This document shows positions 1-5,122 of a stretch of DNA of 6,541 bases, piece after piece (within the stretch, counting starts at the first letter, position 1; each line of letters begins with the position of its first letter). The stretch comes from Pseudomonadota bacterium (GTDB taxonomy: Bacteria; Pseudomonadota; Alphaproteobacteria; Parvibaculales; Parvibaculaceae): assembly GCA_021780275.1 (NCBI GenBank), contig JAJXZC010000678.1:1-6541 (forward strand), given 5' to 3'. The notes under the pieces were generated by a model, which was not told the origin of the DNA, made no database searches, and was given only the letters and a program-made list of their open reading frames with translations. Position numbers and translations under genes: made by a program.

Positions 1-67
1 GGGCAAGCTCTACAAGCGCCTCATCCGCGACCGCTACTGGGGCAACAAGGATTCGAAAATCGTCTGA
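1..67 (+). CDS. Acyl-CoA synthetase (AMP-forming, FadD-like), C-terminal fragment
   Basis: Only the last 21 codons are present, read in the frame starting at base 2 and ending at TGA 65-67: GKLYKRLIRDRYWGNKDSKI then V. The GK-L-Y-K-R-x-x-R-D-x-YW pattern is the A10 motif and tail of adenylate-forming acyl-CoA ligases. The Lys after the first Gly is the conserved catalytic lysine that contacts the acyl-adenylate in this superfamily. Family members activate a fatty acid with ATP and load it onto CoA in the cytosol. Chain-length preference cannot be told from this fragment. The gene ends 10 bases before a strong hairpin, so it probably does not share a transcript with the OmpA-like gene downstream. 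The MaoC-type hydratase two genes on would fit a fatty-acid theme. Confidence 0.72.
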   Translation, partial: GKLYKRLIRDRYWGNKDSKIV

Positions 68-76
68 TTTGACACC

Positions 77-99
77 GCGGGCGGCCACTGGCCGCCCGC
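77..99 (+). terminator. Hairpin terminator after the acyl-CoA synthetase gene
   Basis: GCGGGCGGCC (77-86), loop ACT, GGCCGCCCGC (90-99) form a perfect 10-bp GC stem, 10 bases after the stop codon. It is followed by ATCGTTTCC, a weak T-rich tail. Position and stem strength support an intrinsic terminator, but the short T run means efficiency is uncertain. Confidence 0.7.
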
Positions 100-155
100 A
101 TCGTTTCCGCCGTCCAATGTGTTACTTTGACCCACCGAATCTCATGGGGGCAAAC

Positions 156-641
156 ATGCACATCGAACGTCTGACGCGCGCCGCGGCCGGTCTTGCCATC
201 TCATTCGCCCTTCTCGCGCCCGCCGTCGCCACGGCTCCTGCCATGGCCGACGAGGTGTCGACCTATGGCGGCCGCTGCCGCAACAATCCCGGAGCGGGTC
301 GCGCCTTCACCCAGGACTACTACGTCTACTTCGACACCAATTCGAGCCGCATCAAGCCGGACGGTCAGGAGCGGATCAAATATGTCCATGGCCTCGCCAC
401 CGGCAAACAGGCCGGGCAGATCTGCCTTTTCGGCAAGTCGAGCAAAACGGGCGACGAGGCGGCCAATGTGCGCCTCGCCCGCAAGCGGGCGGCCAATGTG
501 GCCAGGGCCTTCGAGGCGCTGGGCTGGCCCCGCTCCAAGATCGTGATCGTGTCGGAAGGCGAGGCATGGGGCTGGCTCAACGAAGCCCTGACCTCGGATT
601 CCGAGGACGACCGCCGCGTCCGCATGCGGCTTTCCTTCTGA
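156..641 (+). CDS. Small secreted OmpA-like (OmpA/MotB C-terminal domain) protein
   Basis: 161 residues from ATG 156. This start was chosen because GGGGG lies 5 bases upstream and the protein then opens with a Sec signal peptide: basic n-region (R5, R8), hydrophobic stretch about 9-28, likely cleavage after AMA at residue 31. An in-frame ATG at 144 has no ribosome site. The mature protein is essentially one OmpA/MotB C-terminal domain: YYVYFDTNSSRIKPDG (55-70) is the first strand and helix, GKSSKTGDEAAN (93-104) sits at the GHTDxxGSxxYN position, LARKRA (107-112) matches LSxxRA, and DRRVRMRL (152-159) matches the NRRVEI end. The domain normally binds diaminopimelate of peptidoglycan through an Asp and an Arg 15 residues apart. 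Here Arg111 is kept but the Asp position is Ser96. C41 and C90 could form a disulfide. There is no lipobox and no beta-barrel, so it is a soluble periplasmic protein rather than OmpA or Pal. Role unknown. Confidence 0.85.
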   Translation: MHIERLTRAAAGLAISFALLAPAVATAPAMADEVSTYGGRCRNNPGAGRAFTQDYYVYFDTNSSRIKPDGQERIKYVHGLATGKQAGQICLFGKSSKTGDEAANVRLARKRAANVARAFEALGWPRSKIVIVSEGEAWGWLNEALTSDSEDDRRVRMRLSF

Positions 642-672
642 GAGCCACGTTCCGGCCGCCCCCCGATTCCCG

Positions 673-712
673 GTTGGCGGCGCGGCCCCGCGCGGCTAGT
701 TTACCCGCCAAC
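673..712. repeat. GC-rich inverted repeat between the OmpA-like and MaoC genes
   Basis: GTTGGCGG (673-680) is perfectly complementary to CCGCCAAC (705-712), with a 24-base loop that itself holds a small GCGCG/CGCGC hairpin (680-684 with 689-693). It begins 31 bases after the OmpA-like stop codon. It could end or stabilise that transcript, but there is no T tract directly after it. The rest of the 642-768 gap holds only the possible promoter described separately. Confidence 0.35.
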
Positions 713-722
713 GGGGCCTGAC

Positions 723-750
723 TTAACGCCCCTGCGGAATACCCCATAAT
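723..750 (+). promoter_or_regulatory. Possible sigma70-type promoter for the MaoC gene
   Basis: TTAACG (723-728) and CATAAT (745-750) are separated by 16 bases. The -10 matches 5 of 6 consensus positions and the -35 matches 4 of 6. Transcription would start near 757, right at the GGGAGA ribosome site, leaving a very short leader. That tight fit, and the rarity of good consensus boxes in such DNA, make this tentative. Confidence 0.28.
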
Positions 751-768
751 TCGAACGGGAGACAGCGC

Positions 769-1221
769 ATGCGCACCTTCAATACCGTCGCCGACTACAT
801 CGCCGAAAAGGGCAACGAGATCGGCGTTAGCGAGTGGGTCCAGATCGACCAGGACCGGATCAACAAGTTCGCCGAAGCAACCGGCGACCACCAGTGGATC
901 CATGTCGATCCCGAGCGCGCCAAGAAAGAGCTCGGCATGCCCACCATCGCGCATGGCTATCTGACGCTTTCGCTGCTGCCCTACCTCATGGGCATGGTCA
1001 GCACCGTCAAGAGCGCGACCCGCGGCATCAACTACGGCTCGAACTCGGTGCGCTTCACCCAGATGGTGCCGGTCGGCTCCAAGGTCCGCGCCCGCGTGAA
1101 GCTGAAGGACGCGCAGCCCAAGGCCGGCGGCTGGCAGGTCACCAATGAAGTGACGATGGAAATCGAAGGCCAGGAGCGCCCGGCGATGGTCGCCGAGACG
1201 CTCAGCCTCATTTTCGAATGA
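769..1221 (+). CDS. MaoC-family (R)-specific enoyl-CoA hydratase (NodN/HtdZ-like)
   Basis: 150 residues, a single hot-dog domain and the usual length for the family. The hydratase signature is clear: DRINKFAEATGDHQWIHVD (29-47), followed by TIAHGYLTLSL (59-69). Asp40 and His45 have the D-x4-H spacing of the catalytic pair known from PhaJ-type (R)-hydratases, and the His-Gly at 62-63 closes the active site. The GDHQWIHVDPERA wording is that of NodN homologues and of mycobacterial Rv0130/HtdZ. Such enzymes add water to trans-2-enoyl-CoA to give (R)-3-hydroxyacyl-CoA in the cytosol, linking fatty-acid oxidation to other pathways. GGGAGA at 757-762, 6 bases before the ATG, supports the start. A strong hairpin follows, so it is probably transcribed alone. 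Substrate chain length is not visible, and dehydratase activity on another thioester is possible. Confidence 0.88.
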   Translation: MRTFNTVADYIAEKGNEIGVSEWVQIDQDRINKFAEATGDHQWIHVDPERAKKELGMPTIAHGYLTLSLLPYLMGMVSTVKSATRGINYGSNSVRFTQMVPVGSKVRARVKLKDAQPKAGGWQVTNEVTMEIEGQERPAMVAETLSLIFE

Positions 1222-1227
1222 GATACC

Positions 1228-1260
1228 GCCCGCGCCGCTTCGTGCGGCGCGGGCATTCTT
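1228..1260 (+). terminator. Rho-independent terminator after the MaoC gene
   Basis: A perfect 11-bp stem, GCCCGCGCCGC (1228-1238) with GCGGCGCGGGC (1244-1254), closes a 5-base TTCGT loop and is followed by ATTCTT. It starts 6 bases after the stop codon. The stem is very strong and the U-run short, as is common in GC-rich genomes. It separates the MaoC gene from msrB. Confidence 0.8.
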
Positions 1261-1278
1261 CCCGCAGCGGAGGTTCCC

Positions 1279-1704
1279 ATGTCCGACAAGTCCCGCCCCA
1301 AGGTGGTCAAAAGCGAAACGGAATGGCGCGAAGAACTGACGCCCGAGCAATATCAGGTGACGCGGCAGTCCGGCACAGAGCGCGCCTTCACCGGCCCCTG
1401 GCTCGACGAGCACCGCAAGGGCACCTTCCATTGCGTCGCCTGCGGCGCGCCCCTTTTTCGCTCCGAAACGAAATATGAAAGCGGCTCCGGCTGGCCGAGC
1501 TTCTTCGCCCCTATCGCGCAGGACGCGGTTGATGAGCAGGAAGACGTTTCCCACGGAATGCGCCGCATCGAGGCGCGCTGCGCCACCTGCGAAGCCCATC
1601 TCGGCCACGTCTTCCCCGACGGTCCCCGGCCAACCGGCTTGCGCTTCTGCATGAACGGCACCGCGCTCGACTTCGAACCCGACGACGATCAGGAAGCGCC
1701 CTGA
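1279..1704 (+). CDS. msrB: Peptide-methionine (R)-S-oxide reductase MsrB
   Basis: 141 residues, normal for a stand-alone MsrB. It reduces the R isomer of methionine sulfoxide in oxidised proteins. Visible in order: [19 protein letters not shown] (12-30), [10 protein letters not shown] (32-41), zinc ligands C52 and C55 (CVAC) and C101 and C104 (CATC), the substrate-pocket motif SGSGWPSFF (68-76), [10 protein letters not shown] (107-116), and the catalytic cysteine C124 in [11 protein letters not shown]. There is no signal peptide, so it is cytosolic. GGAGG at 1269-1273, 5 bases before the ATG, fixes the start. The unusual point is cysteine content: only five exist, four on zinc and one catalytic. 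The resolving Cys often found in GCGWPSF is Ser70, and no other Cys could replace it. This is therefore a one-Cys MsrB, which would need an outside thiol or direct reduction by thioredoxin. The RFCMNG wording, rather than RYCINS, marks a recognised MsrB variant. Confidence 0.95.
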   Translation: MSDKSRPKVVKSETEWREELTPEQYQVTRQSGTERAFTGPWLDEHRKGTFHCVACGAPLFRSETKYESGSGWPSFFAPIAQDAVDEQEDVSHGMRRIEARCATCEAHLGHVFPDGPRPTGLRFCMNGTALDFEPDDDQEAP

Positions 1705-1760
1705 TCCGAATTATTGATGTCGCCCCGATACAAGGCCGGGATGACAAAGAGTATCGCAGC

Positions 1761-3854
1761 ATGAACCTCACGCCCCCTGCCTCTGCCCCCGTCGCTGCCA
1801 AACACCCGCTATCTGACACCCACCACGGGATCACCCGCACGGACGACTATGCCTGGCTGCGCGATGAACGCTGGCGCGACGTGATGCGCGAGCCCGCCGT
1901 TCTTGCGCCGGAAATCCACGCCTATCTCGAAGCCGAGAACGACTACACCGACGCGGCCCTCGCGCCGCTGGAGAGCCTGCGCGAAACGCTCTTCGCCGAG
2001 ATGAAGGGCCGCATCAAGGAGGAGGACGCATCCGTCCCCTCGCCCGATGGCCCTTTCGCCTATTACCTCCGTTACGCGCAAGGCTCGCAGCATCCGATCT
2101 TCTGCCGCCGCAACCCGGACGACGCGGAGCAAGTCCTTCTCGACTGCAACAAGGAAGCCGAAGGCGAAGCCTATTTCCGCATCGGCGAGGTCGACCACGC
2201 CCCGACGCATGATCTCGTCGCCTGGTCGGCAGATCGCAAGGGCTCTGAATATTTCACGATCCGCATTCGCGACGCAGCGAGCGGAAGAGATCTGGCGGAC
2301 GAAGTGCCCGACACATCCGGCGACATCGCCTGGGACGCAAGCGGCAAGAGCTTCCTCTATGTGCATGTCGACGAGGAGCACCGCCCGCTCAAGGTCTACC
2401 GCCACGTCGTCGGCACGTCCGCGACGGACGACACGCTCGTCTATGAGGAAGAAGATCACGGCTTTTATGTTGGCGTCGGCAAGACGCAGAGCGGGCGCTT
2501 CCTGCTCATCGACACGCATGATCATCAGACAAGCGAAATCCGCCTCATTCCGGCAGACGCGCCAGAAACACCGCCGCGCCTCGTCGCCGCACGCGAGCAC
2601 GGCGTCGAATATGACCTCGAGCACGATGCCGACCGCGAGCGATTTCTCATCCTCACCAATCTCGACGCTGCGGAAGATTTCAAGCTCATGGAAGCACCCG
2701 CTGCCGCGCCTGAACGCGCAAACTGGCGCGACTTCGTGCCCCATCGTCCCGGCACACTCGTCCTTTCGCATGTCGCCTATCGCGATCACCACGCGCGGCT
2801 CGAACGCCGCGACGGTCTGAGCCGCATCGTCATCCGCCGCCTCGGCGACGGCGCTGAACACGAAATCAGTTTCGACGAGGAGGCCTACGACCTCAACCTC
2901 TCGTCCGGTTACGAATACGACACCACACGCACGCGCTTTTCCTACAACTCCATGACGACGCCCGCCGAAGTCTATGACTACGACATGGAGAGCCGTGAAC
3001 GCACACTGCGAAAGCGCCAGGAAGTTCCTTCAGGCCATAATCCCGCTGACTATGTGACGCGCCGGATCTTCGCCACGGCACCGGACGGAGAACTCGTTCC
3101 CGTCTCGCTGCTCTACCGCAAGACGACGCAGCTCGACGGCCGCGCGCCCTGCCTTCTCTATGGCTATGGCTCCTACGGCATCAGCATCCCGGCATCGTTC
3201 TCGGTGACCGCGCTGTCGCTTGTCGATCGCGGCTTCGTCTATGCCATCGCGCATATTCGCGGCGGCAAGGAAAAAGGCTATCGCTGGTATTCCGACGGCA
3301 AGCTGCTGAAGAAGCGCAACACCTTTACCGATTATATCGCGGCGGGCGAACATCTGGCGAAGGAAGGTTTCACCTCGCGCGGACGCATTGTCGGACATGG
3401 CGGCAGCGCCGGCGGCATGCTCATGGGCGCGGTTGCCAACATGGCGCCCGATCTCTTCAACGGCATCATCGCGGAGGTGCCCTTCGTCGATGTAATGGCA
3501 ACCATGCTCGACGCATCGCTGCCGCTGACGCCGCCCGAATGGCACGAATGGGGCAACCCCATCGAGGACGAGGAAGCCTACAGATACATGGCCTCCTATT
3601 CGCCTTACGACAATGTGCGCGCGCAGGCCTATCCGCACATCTTCGCACTGGGCGGTCTTACCGATCCGCGAGTCACCTATTGGGAGCCCGCCAAATGGGC
3701 GGCGAGGCTCCGCGCGCTTCGCACAGACAGGAACCTCACCCTGCTGCGCATCAACATGGAAGCAGGCCATGGCGGCGCACCCGGACGGTTCGAACGACTG
3801 AAGGAAGTGGCCCTCGTCTACTCCTTCGCACTCGCCGTCAGCGACACCATCTGA
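1761..3854 (+). CDS. ptrB: Oligopeptidase B-family serine peptidase (S9A, prolyl oligopeptidase fold)
   Basis: 697 residues, close to E. coli PtrB (about 686), with no signal peptide, so cytosolic. Residues about 1-80 are the N-terminal helical part (DDYAWLRDERW), 80-410 the beta-propeller that limits access to short peptides, and 420-697 the alpha/beta-hydrolase domain. Landmarks: YGYGSYG (467-473), DRGFVYAIAHIRGG (489-502), and the nucleophile elbow GHGGSAGGMLMG with Ser549. The triad is completed by Asp635 (GGLTDPRV) and His670 (MEAGHGG). VPFVDVMATMLDASLPLTPPEWHEWGNP (574-600) is typical of oligopeptidase B, which cleaves short peptides after Arg or Lys. Against the E. coli sequence as I recall it (constant offset of 17), the acidic residues tied to basic specificity are partly lost: Asp460 becomes Pro477, Asp462 becomes Ser479, Glu578 becomes His595; Glu576 is kept as Glu593. 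The ATG at 1761 has only a weak AAAGAG upstream; another ATG at 1741 is out of frame and soon stopped. The 56-base gap from msrB shows no terminator, so read-through is possible. Confidence 0.93.
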   Translation: MNLTPPASAPVAAKHPLSDTHHGITRTDDYAWLRDERWRDVMREPAVLAPEIHAYLEAENDYTDAALAPLESLRETLFAEMKGRIKEEDASVPSPDGPFAYYLRYAQGSQHPIFCRRNPDDAEQVLLDCNKEAEGEAYFRIGEVDHAPTHDLVAWSADRKGSEYFTIRIRDAASGRDLADEVPDTSGDIAWDASGKSFLYVHVDEEHRPLKVYRHVVGTSATDDTLVYEEEDHGFYVGVGKTQSGRFLLIDTHDHQTSEIRLIPADAPETPPRLVAAREHGVEYDLEHDADRERFLILTNLDAAEDFKLMEAPAAAPERANWRDFVPHRPGTLVLSHVAYRDHHARLERRDGLSRIVIRRLGDGAEHEISFDEEAYDLNLSSGYEYDTTRTRFSYNSMTTPAEVYDYDMESRERTLRKRQEVPSGHNPADYVTRRIFATAPDGELVPVSLLYRKTTQLDGRAPCLLYGYGSYGISIPASFSVTALSLVDRGFVYAIAHIRGGKEKGYRWYSDGKLLKKRNTFTDYIAAGEHLAKEGFTSRGRIVGHGGSAGGMLMGAVANMAPDLFNGIIAEVPFVDVMATMLDASLPLTPPEWHEWGNPIEDEEAYRYMASYSPYDNVRAQAYPHIFALGGLTDPRVTYWEPAKWAARLRALRTDRNLTLLRINMEAGHGGAPGRFERLKEVALVYSFALAVSDTI

Positions 3855-3860
3855 TCGAAG

Positions 3861-3894
3861 CGGGGCCGCACTCCCTCCTCGGACCGCGGCCCCG
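3861..3894. terminator. Hairpin between convergent ptrB and DUF1254 genes
   Basis: CGGGGCCGC (3861-3869) and GCGGCCCCG (3886-3894) form a perfect 9-bp stem with a 16-base loop. It lies between two tail-to-tail stop codons (3854 on + and 3903 on -), where a shared bidirectional terminator is expected. Neither side has a T run, so it may act as a weak or Rho-assisted terminator or protect 3' ends. Confidence 0.5.
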
Positions 3895-3902
3895 TCCGGC
3901 GC

Positions 3903-4436
3903 TCATCCCTGAAGGGGAGCGCATGTCGCCTTCTTGCGTACTTCGTCGAACGCCGGAAAAGCCTCCGGATTCTCGACCACGCGCCGCACCAGCACGAGGC
4001 CCTTGGCGGTCGGCGCTGTCACGACATCCGCGCCTTCGGGAACGTTCGCGGGCGCATCGCCACCCTTCGACACAATGACGACATCGAGCTTCTTGCCCTT
4101 TGCCTCGCGATCGTTGCGCACAAAATAATTGTCCGTCGTCGAGGAATAGAGCGCGACGGAGGTATAGGGCTCGGTCAGCGGCACCTGCACGCGCACCGCT
4201 CCCTTCGAGAGATCGAGAATGCAGATCGAATAGGCGAGATCCGGGCTCGGTCGCACGACGCGCCGTGCCGACGCCGTCGCAAGCGGCTGCTCAATGAACT
4301 TGTTCACCTTGGCATCGCCCGCAACTGCAGCCATCACCTTCGTCATGACGACACGGGGAAGCGCCCAAACGGCCGCCACATGAACGGCGCCCGCCACGAT
4401 TGCGGCGCCGACGATGAATGTCAGGACGCGCTTCAT
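3903..4436 (-). CDS. DUF1254 domain protein, membrane-anchored or secreted
   Basis: 177 residues with an N-terminal hydrophobic segment (about 4-28) after MKR, either a signal anchor or an uncleaved signal peptide, placing the rest in the periplasm. The core RPSPDLAYSICILDLSKGAV (62-81), VPLTEPYTSVALYSSTTDNYFVRND (85-109) and the KLDVVIVSKGG strand (116-126) match the short form of DUF1254: a PD-x-x-YS-x-C-x-x-DLS segment, then a Y-x-SV-x-LY-x-x-x-x-DN-x-FV segment. C72 and C172 might pair. The start overlaps the stop of the upstream DUF1214 gene as ATGA (4433-4436), with AGGAAGGAG inside that gene ending 8 bases before the ATG, so the two are translationally coupled. In many proteins DUF1254 and DUF1214 are parts of one longer chain; here they are separate subunits that probably work together. 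No enzymatic function is established for this family that I can state. Confidence 0.82.
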   Translation of the reverse strand: MKRVLTFIVGAAIVAGAVHVAAVWALPRVVMTKVMAAVAGDAKVNKFIEQPLATASARRVVRPSPDLAYSICILDLSKGAVRVQVPLTEPYTSVALYSSTTDNYFVRNDREAKGKKLDVVIVSKGGDAPANVPEGADVVTAPTAKGLVLVRRVVENPEAFPAFDEVRKKATCAPLQG

Positions 4437-5008
4437 TTGCAGCTCTCCTTCCTGATGCTTGGGAGTTTCGCCGAAGCAGGCGCGGCGGAAACAGAAGGAT
4501 CCGGATTGTAGAAACGCGCGGTCATGTCAAAGATCTGCCCCCGCTGCAGTGGCAACCAGTTTCCGTCCTGACGCTCCGCGGAGACGCGCACGATGTAGTG
4601 GCCATCCGCCTCGCGCTTCACCGTCGTCTTGGCGAAGGAATAGATATTGGCGTCGTTTGGAATGAGATAGCTGTCGTGTCCGTAGGCCGTGACGCTCCAC
4701 CAGCGCGCAGCGAAATCCTTGCCCTCCACCACATAAGTACAATCGCCGGAGAGCGGTGCGCCCGCATCGTCAGTGGTGGCGGTGTAATACATCGTCTCCT
4801 TGCGATCGAGCGCGAGAAGCCCATAAAGCGCGACACGCGCCCTTGTGTACATGCCGGCATTGGCGCTTCCGAAATCGGTGCCTGTTTTCCAAGGCCCGAC
4901 GCTGTAGCCGCCGTCGAGCTGGCCAAACCCCAGCATCATGCGTGCTGATCCGAGGCCGAGCGCAATGCCCAGCACGATCATGCCGCCCCAATAGGCGATC
5001 TTTTTCAT
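4433..5008 (-). CDS. DUF1214 domain protein, membrane-anchored or secreted
   Basis: 191 residues. MKK plus a hydrophobic stretch (about 5-28) forms a signal peptide or N-terminal anchor. The DUF1214 signature is strong and complete: GKDFAARWWSVTAYGHDSYLIPNDANIYSF (96-125), then KTTVKREADGHYIVRVSAE (127-145) and GNWLPLQRGQIFDMTARFYNPDPSV (149-173). In the family this is a beta-rich domain with invariant RWWS, YG and NWLP elements; function unknown. An earlier segment, ARVALYGLLALDRKETMYYTATTDDAG (57-83), precedes C90; a second cysteine, C190, is next to last. GGAGGA at 5015-5020, 6 bases before the ATG, supports the start. It is the first gene of a two-gene operon with DUF1254 and is divergent from the IclR-type regulator across a 114-base gap that carries inverted repeats, making it the natural candidate target of that regulator. 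Confidence 0.87.
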   Translation of the reverse strand: MKKIAYWGGMIVLGIALGLGSARMMLGFGQLDGGYSVGPWKTGTDFGSANAGMYTRARVALYGLLALDRKETMYYTATTDDAGAPLSGDCTYVVEGKDFAARWWSVTAYGHDSYLIPNDANIYSFAKTTVKREADGHYIVRVSAERQDGNWLPLQRGQIFDMTARFYNPDPSVSAAPASAKLPSIRKESCK

Positions 5009-5088
5009 CCCGCGTCCTCCACGTCGGCGTCCCGGTCGGAACCGGACATTACTAGACGTGCGGAGCCTGCCGTAGCGCGATCAAAGTT

Positions 5089-5116
5089 TTGCAATTCCGT
5101 CATACGGAATTATGAT
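5089..5116 (+). promoter_or_regulatory. Promoter of the IclR-type regulator, likely leaderless
   Basis: TTGCAA (5089-5094) and TATGAT (5111-5116) are spaced by 16 bases; the -10 matches 5 of 6 sigma70 positions. Counting 7 bases from the end of the -10 places +1 at 5123, the A of the regulator's ATG. No Shine-Dalgarno sequence stands before that ATG, which agrees with a leaderless transcript. The palindromic operator fills the spacer. No comparably good promoter could be picked for the divergent DUF1214 gene. Confidence 0.5.
5093..5111. promoter_or_regulatory. Palindromic operator, probable IclR-family binding site
   Basis: AATTCCGTCATACGGAATT is a perfect inverted repeat with 8-bp arms and a 3-base centre, ending 11 bases before the regulator's ATG. 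Size and symmetry suit an IclR-family dimer, and its position inside the regulator's own promoter suggests autorepression. It lies 84 bases from the DUF1214 start on the other strand and could act on that operon as well. Binding by this particular protein is inferred from position. Confidence 0.65.
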
Positions 5117-5122
5117 CGCGCC

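Larger units (their letters stand above)
5075..5121. repeat. Outer inverted repeat in the divergent promoter region
   Basis: GCGCGATCA (5075-5083) is the exact reverse complement of TGATCGCGC (5113-5121). The arms flank the inner palindrome at 5093-5111, but their centre (5098) lies about 4 bases from its centre (5102). The right arm overlaps the proposed -10 box of the iclR-type gene and ends 1 base before its ATG. It may be a second regulator site or simple chance in GC-rich DNA; a 9-bp perfect match in so short a gap favours a role. Confidence 0.45.

Noticed and set aside
69..155. N-terminal extension of the OmpA-like protein from a TTG at 69
   Set aside because: It would run through the terminator hairpin, has no ribosome site and would bury the signal peptide; ATG 156 with GGGGG upstream fits better.
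577..1608. Long open frame (343 codons) on the - strand across the OmpA-like, MaoC and msrB genes
   Set aside because: It runs antisense to three well-identified genes and across their intergenic hairpins, its protein looks like no family I know, and GC-rich codon use routinely leaves such antisense frames open.
1726..1756. Inverted repeat CGATAC/GTATCG just before the peptidase start
   Set aside because: Only 6 bp with a 19-base loop, no T run and no matching motif elsewhere; likely chance.
2047..2820. 257-codon frame on the + strand in a shifted register within ptrB
   Set aside because: The composition is Ser/Arg/Thr-rich, typical of an out-of-frame reading of GC-rich DNA, while the main frame continues unbroken through it.
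1809..2861. 350-codon open frame on the - strand inside the oligopeptidase gene
   Set aside because: It is antisense to a strongly supported propeller domain, with no ribosome site or recognisable domain; explained by codon bias of the + strand gene.
3030..3770. 246-codon open frame on the - strand opposite the catalytic domain of the peptidase
   Set aside because: The + strand holds the conserved serine-peptidase motifs; this frame shows no family signature.
5009..5074. Promoter for the DUF1214-DUF1254 operon on the - strand
   Set aside because: TAGTAA-like sequence near 5047-5054 has no acceptable -35 at the right distance; I could not choose a site with confidence.
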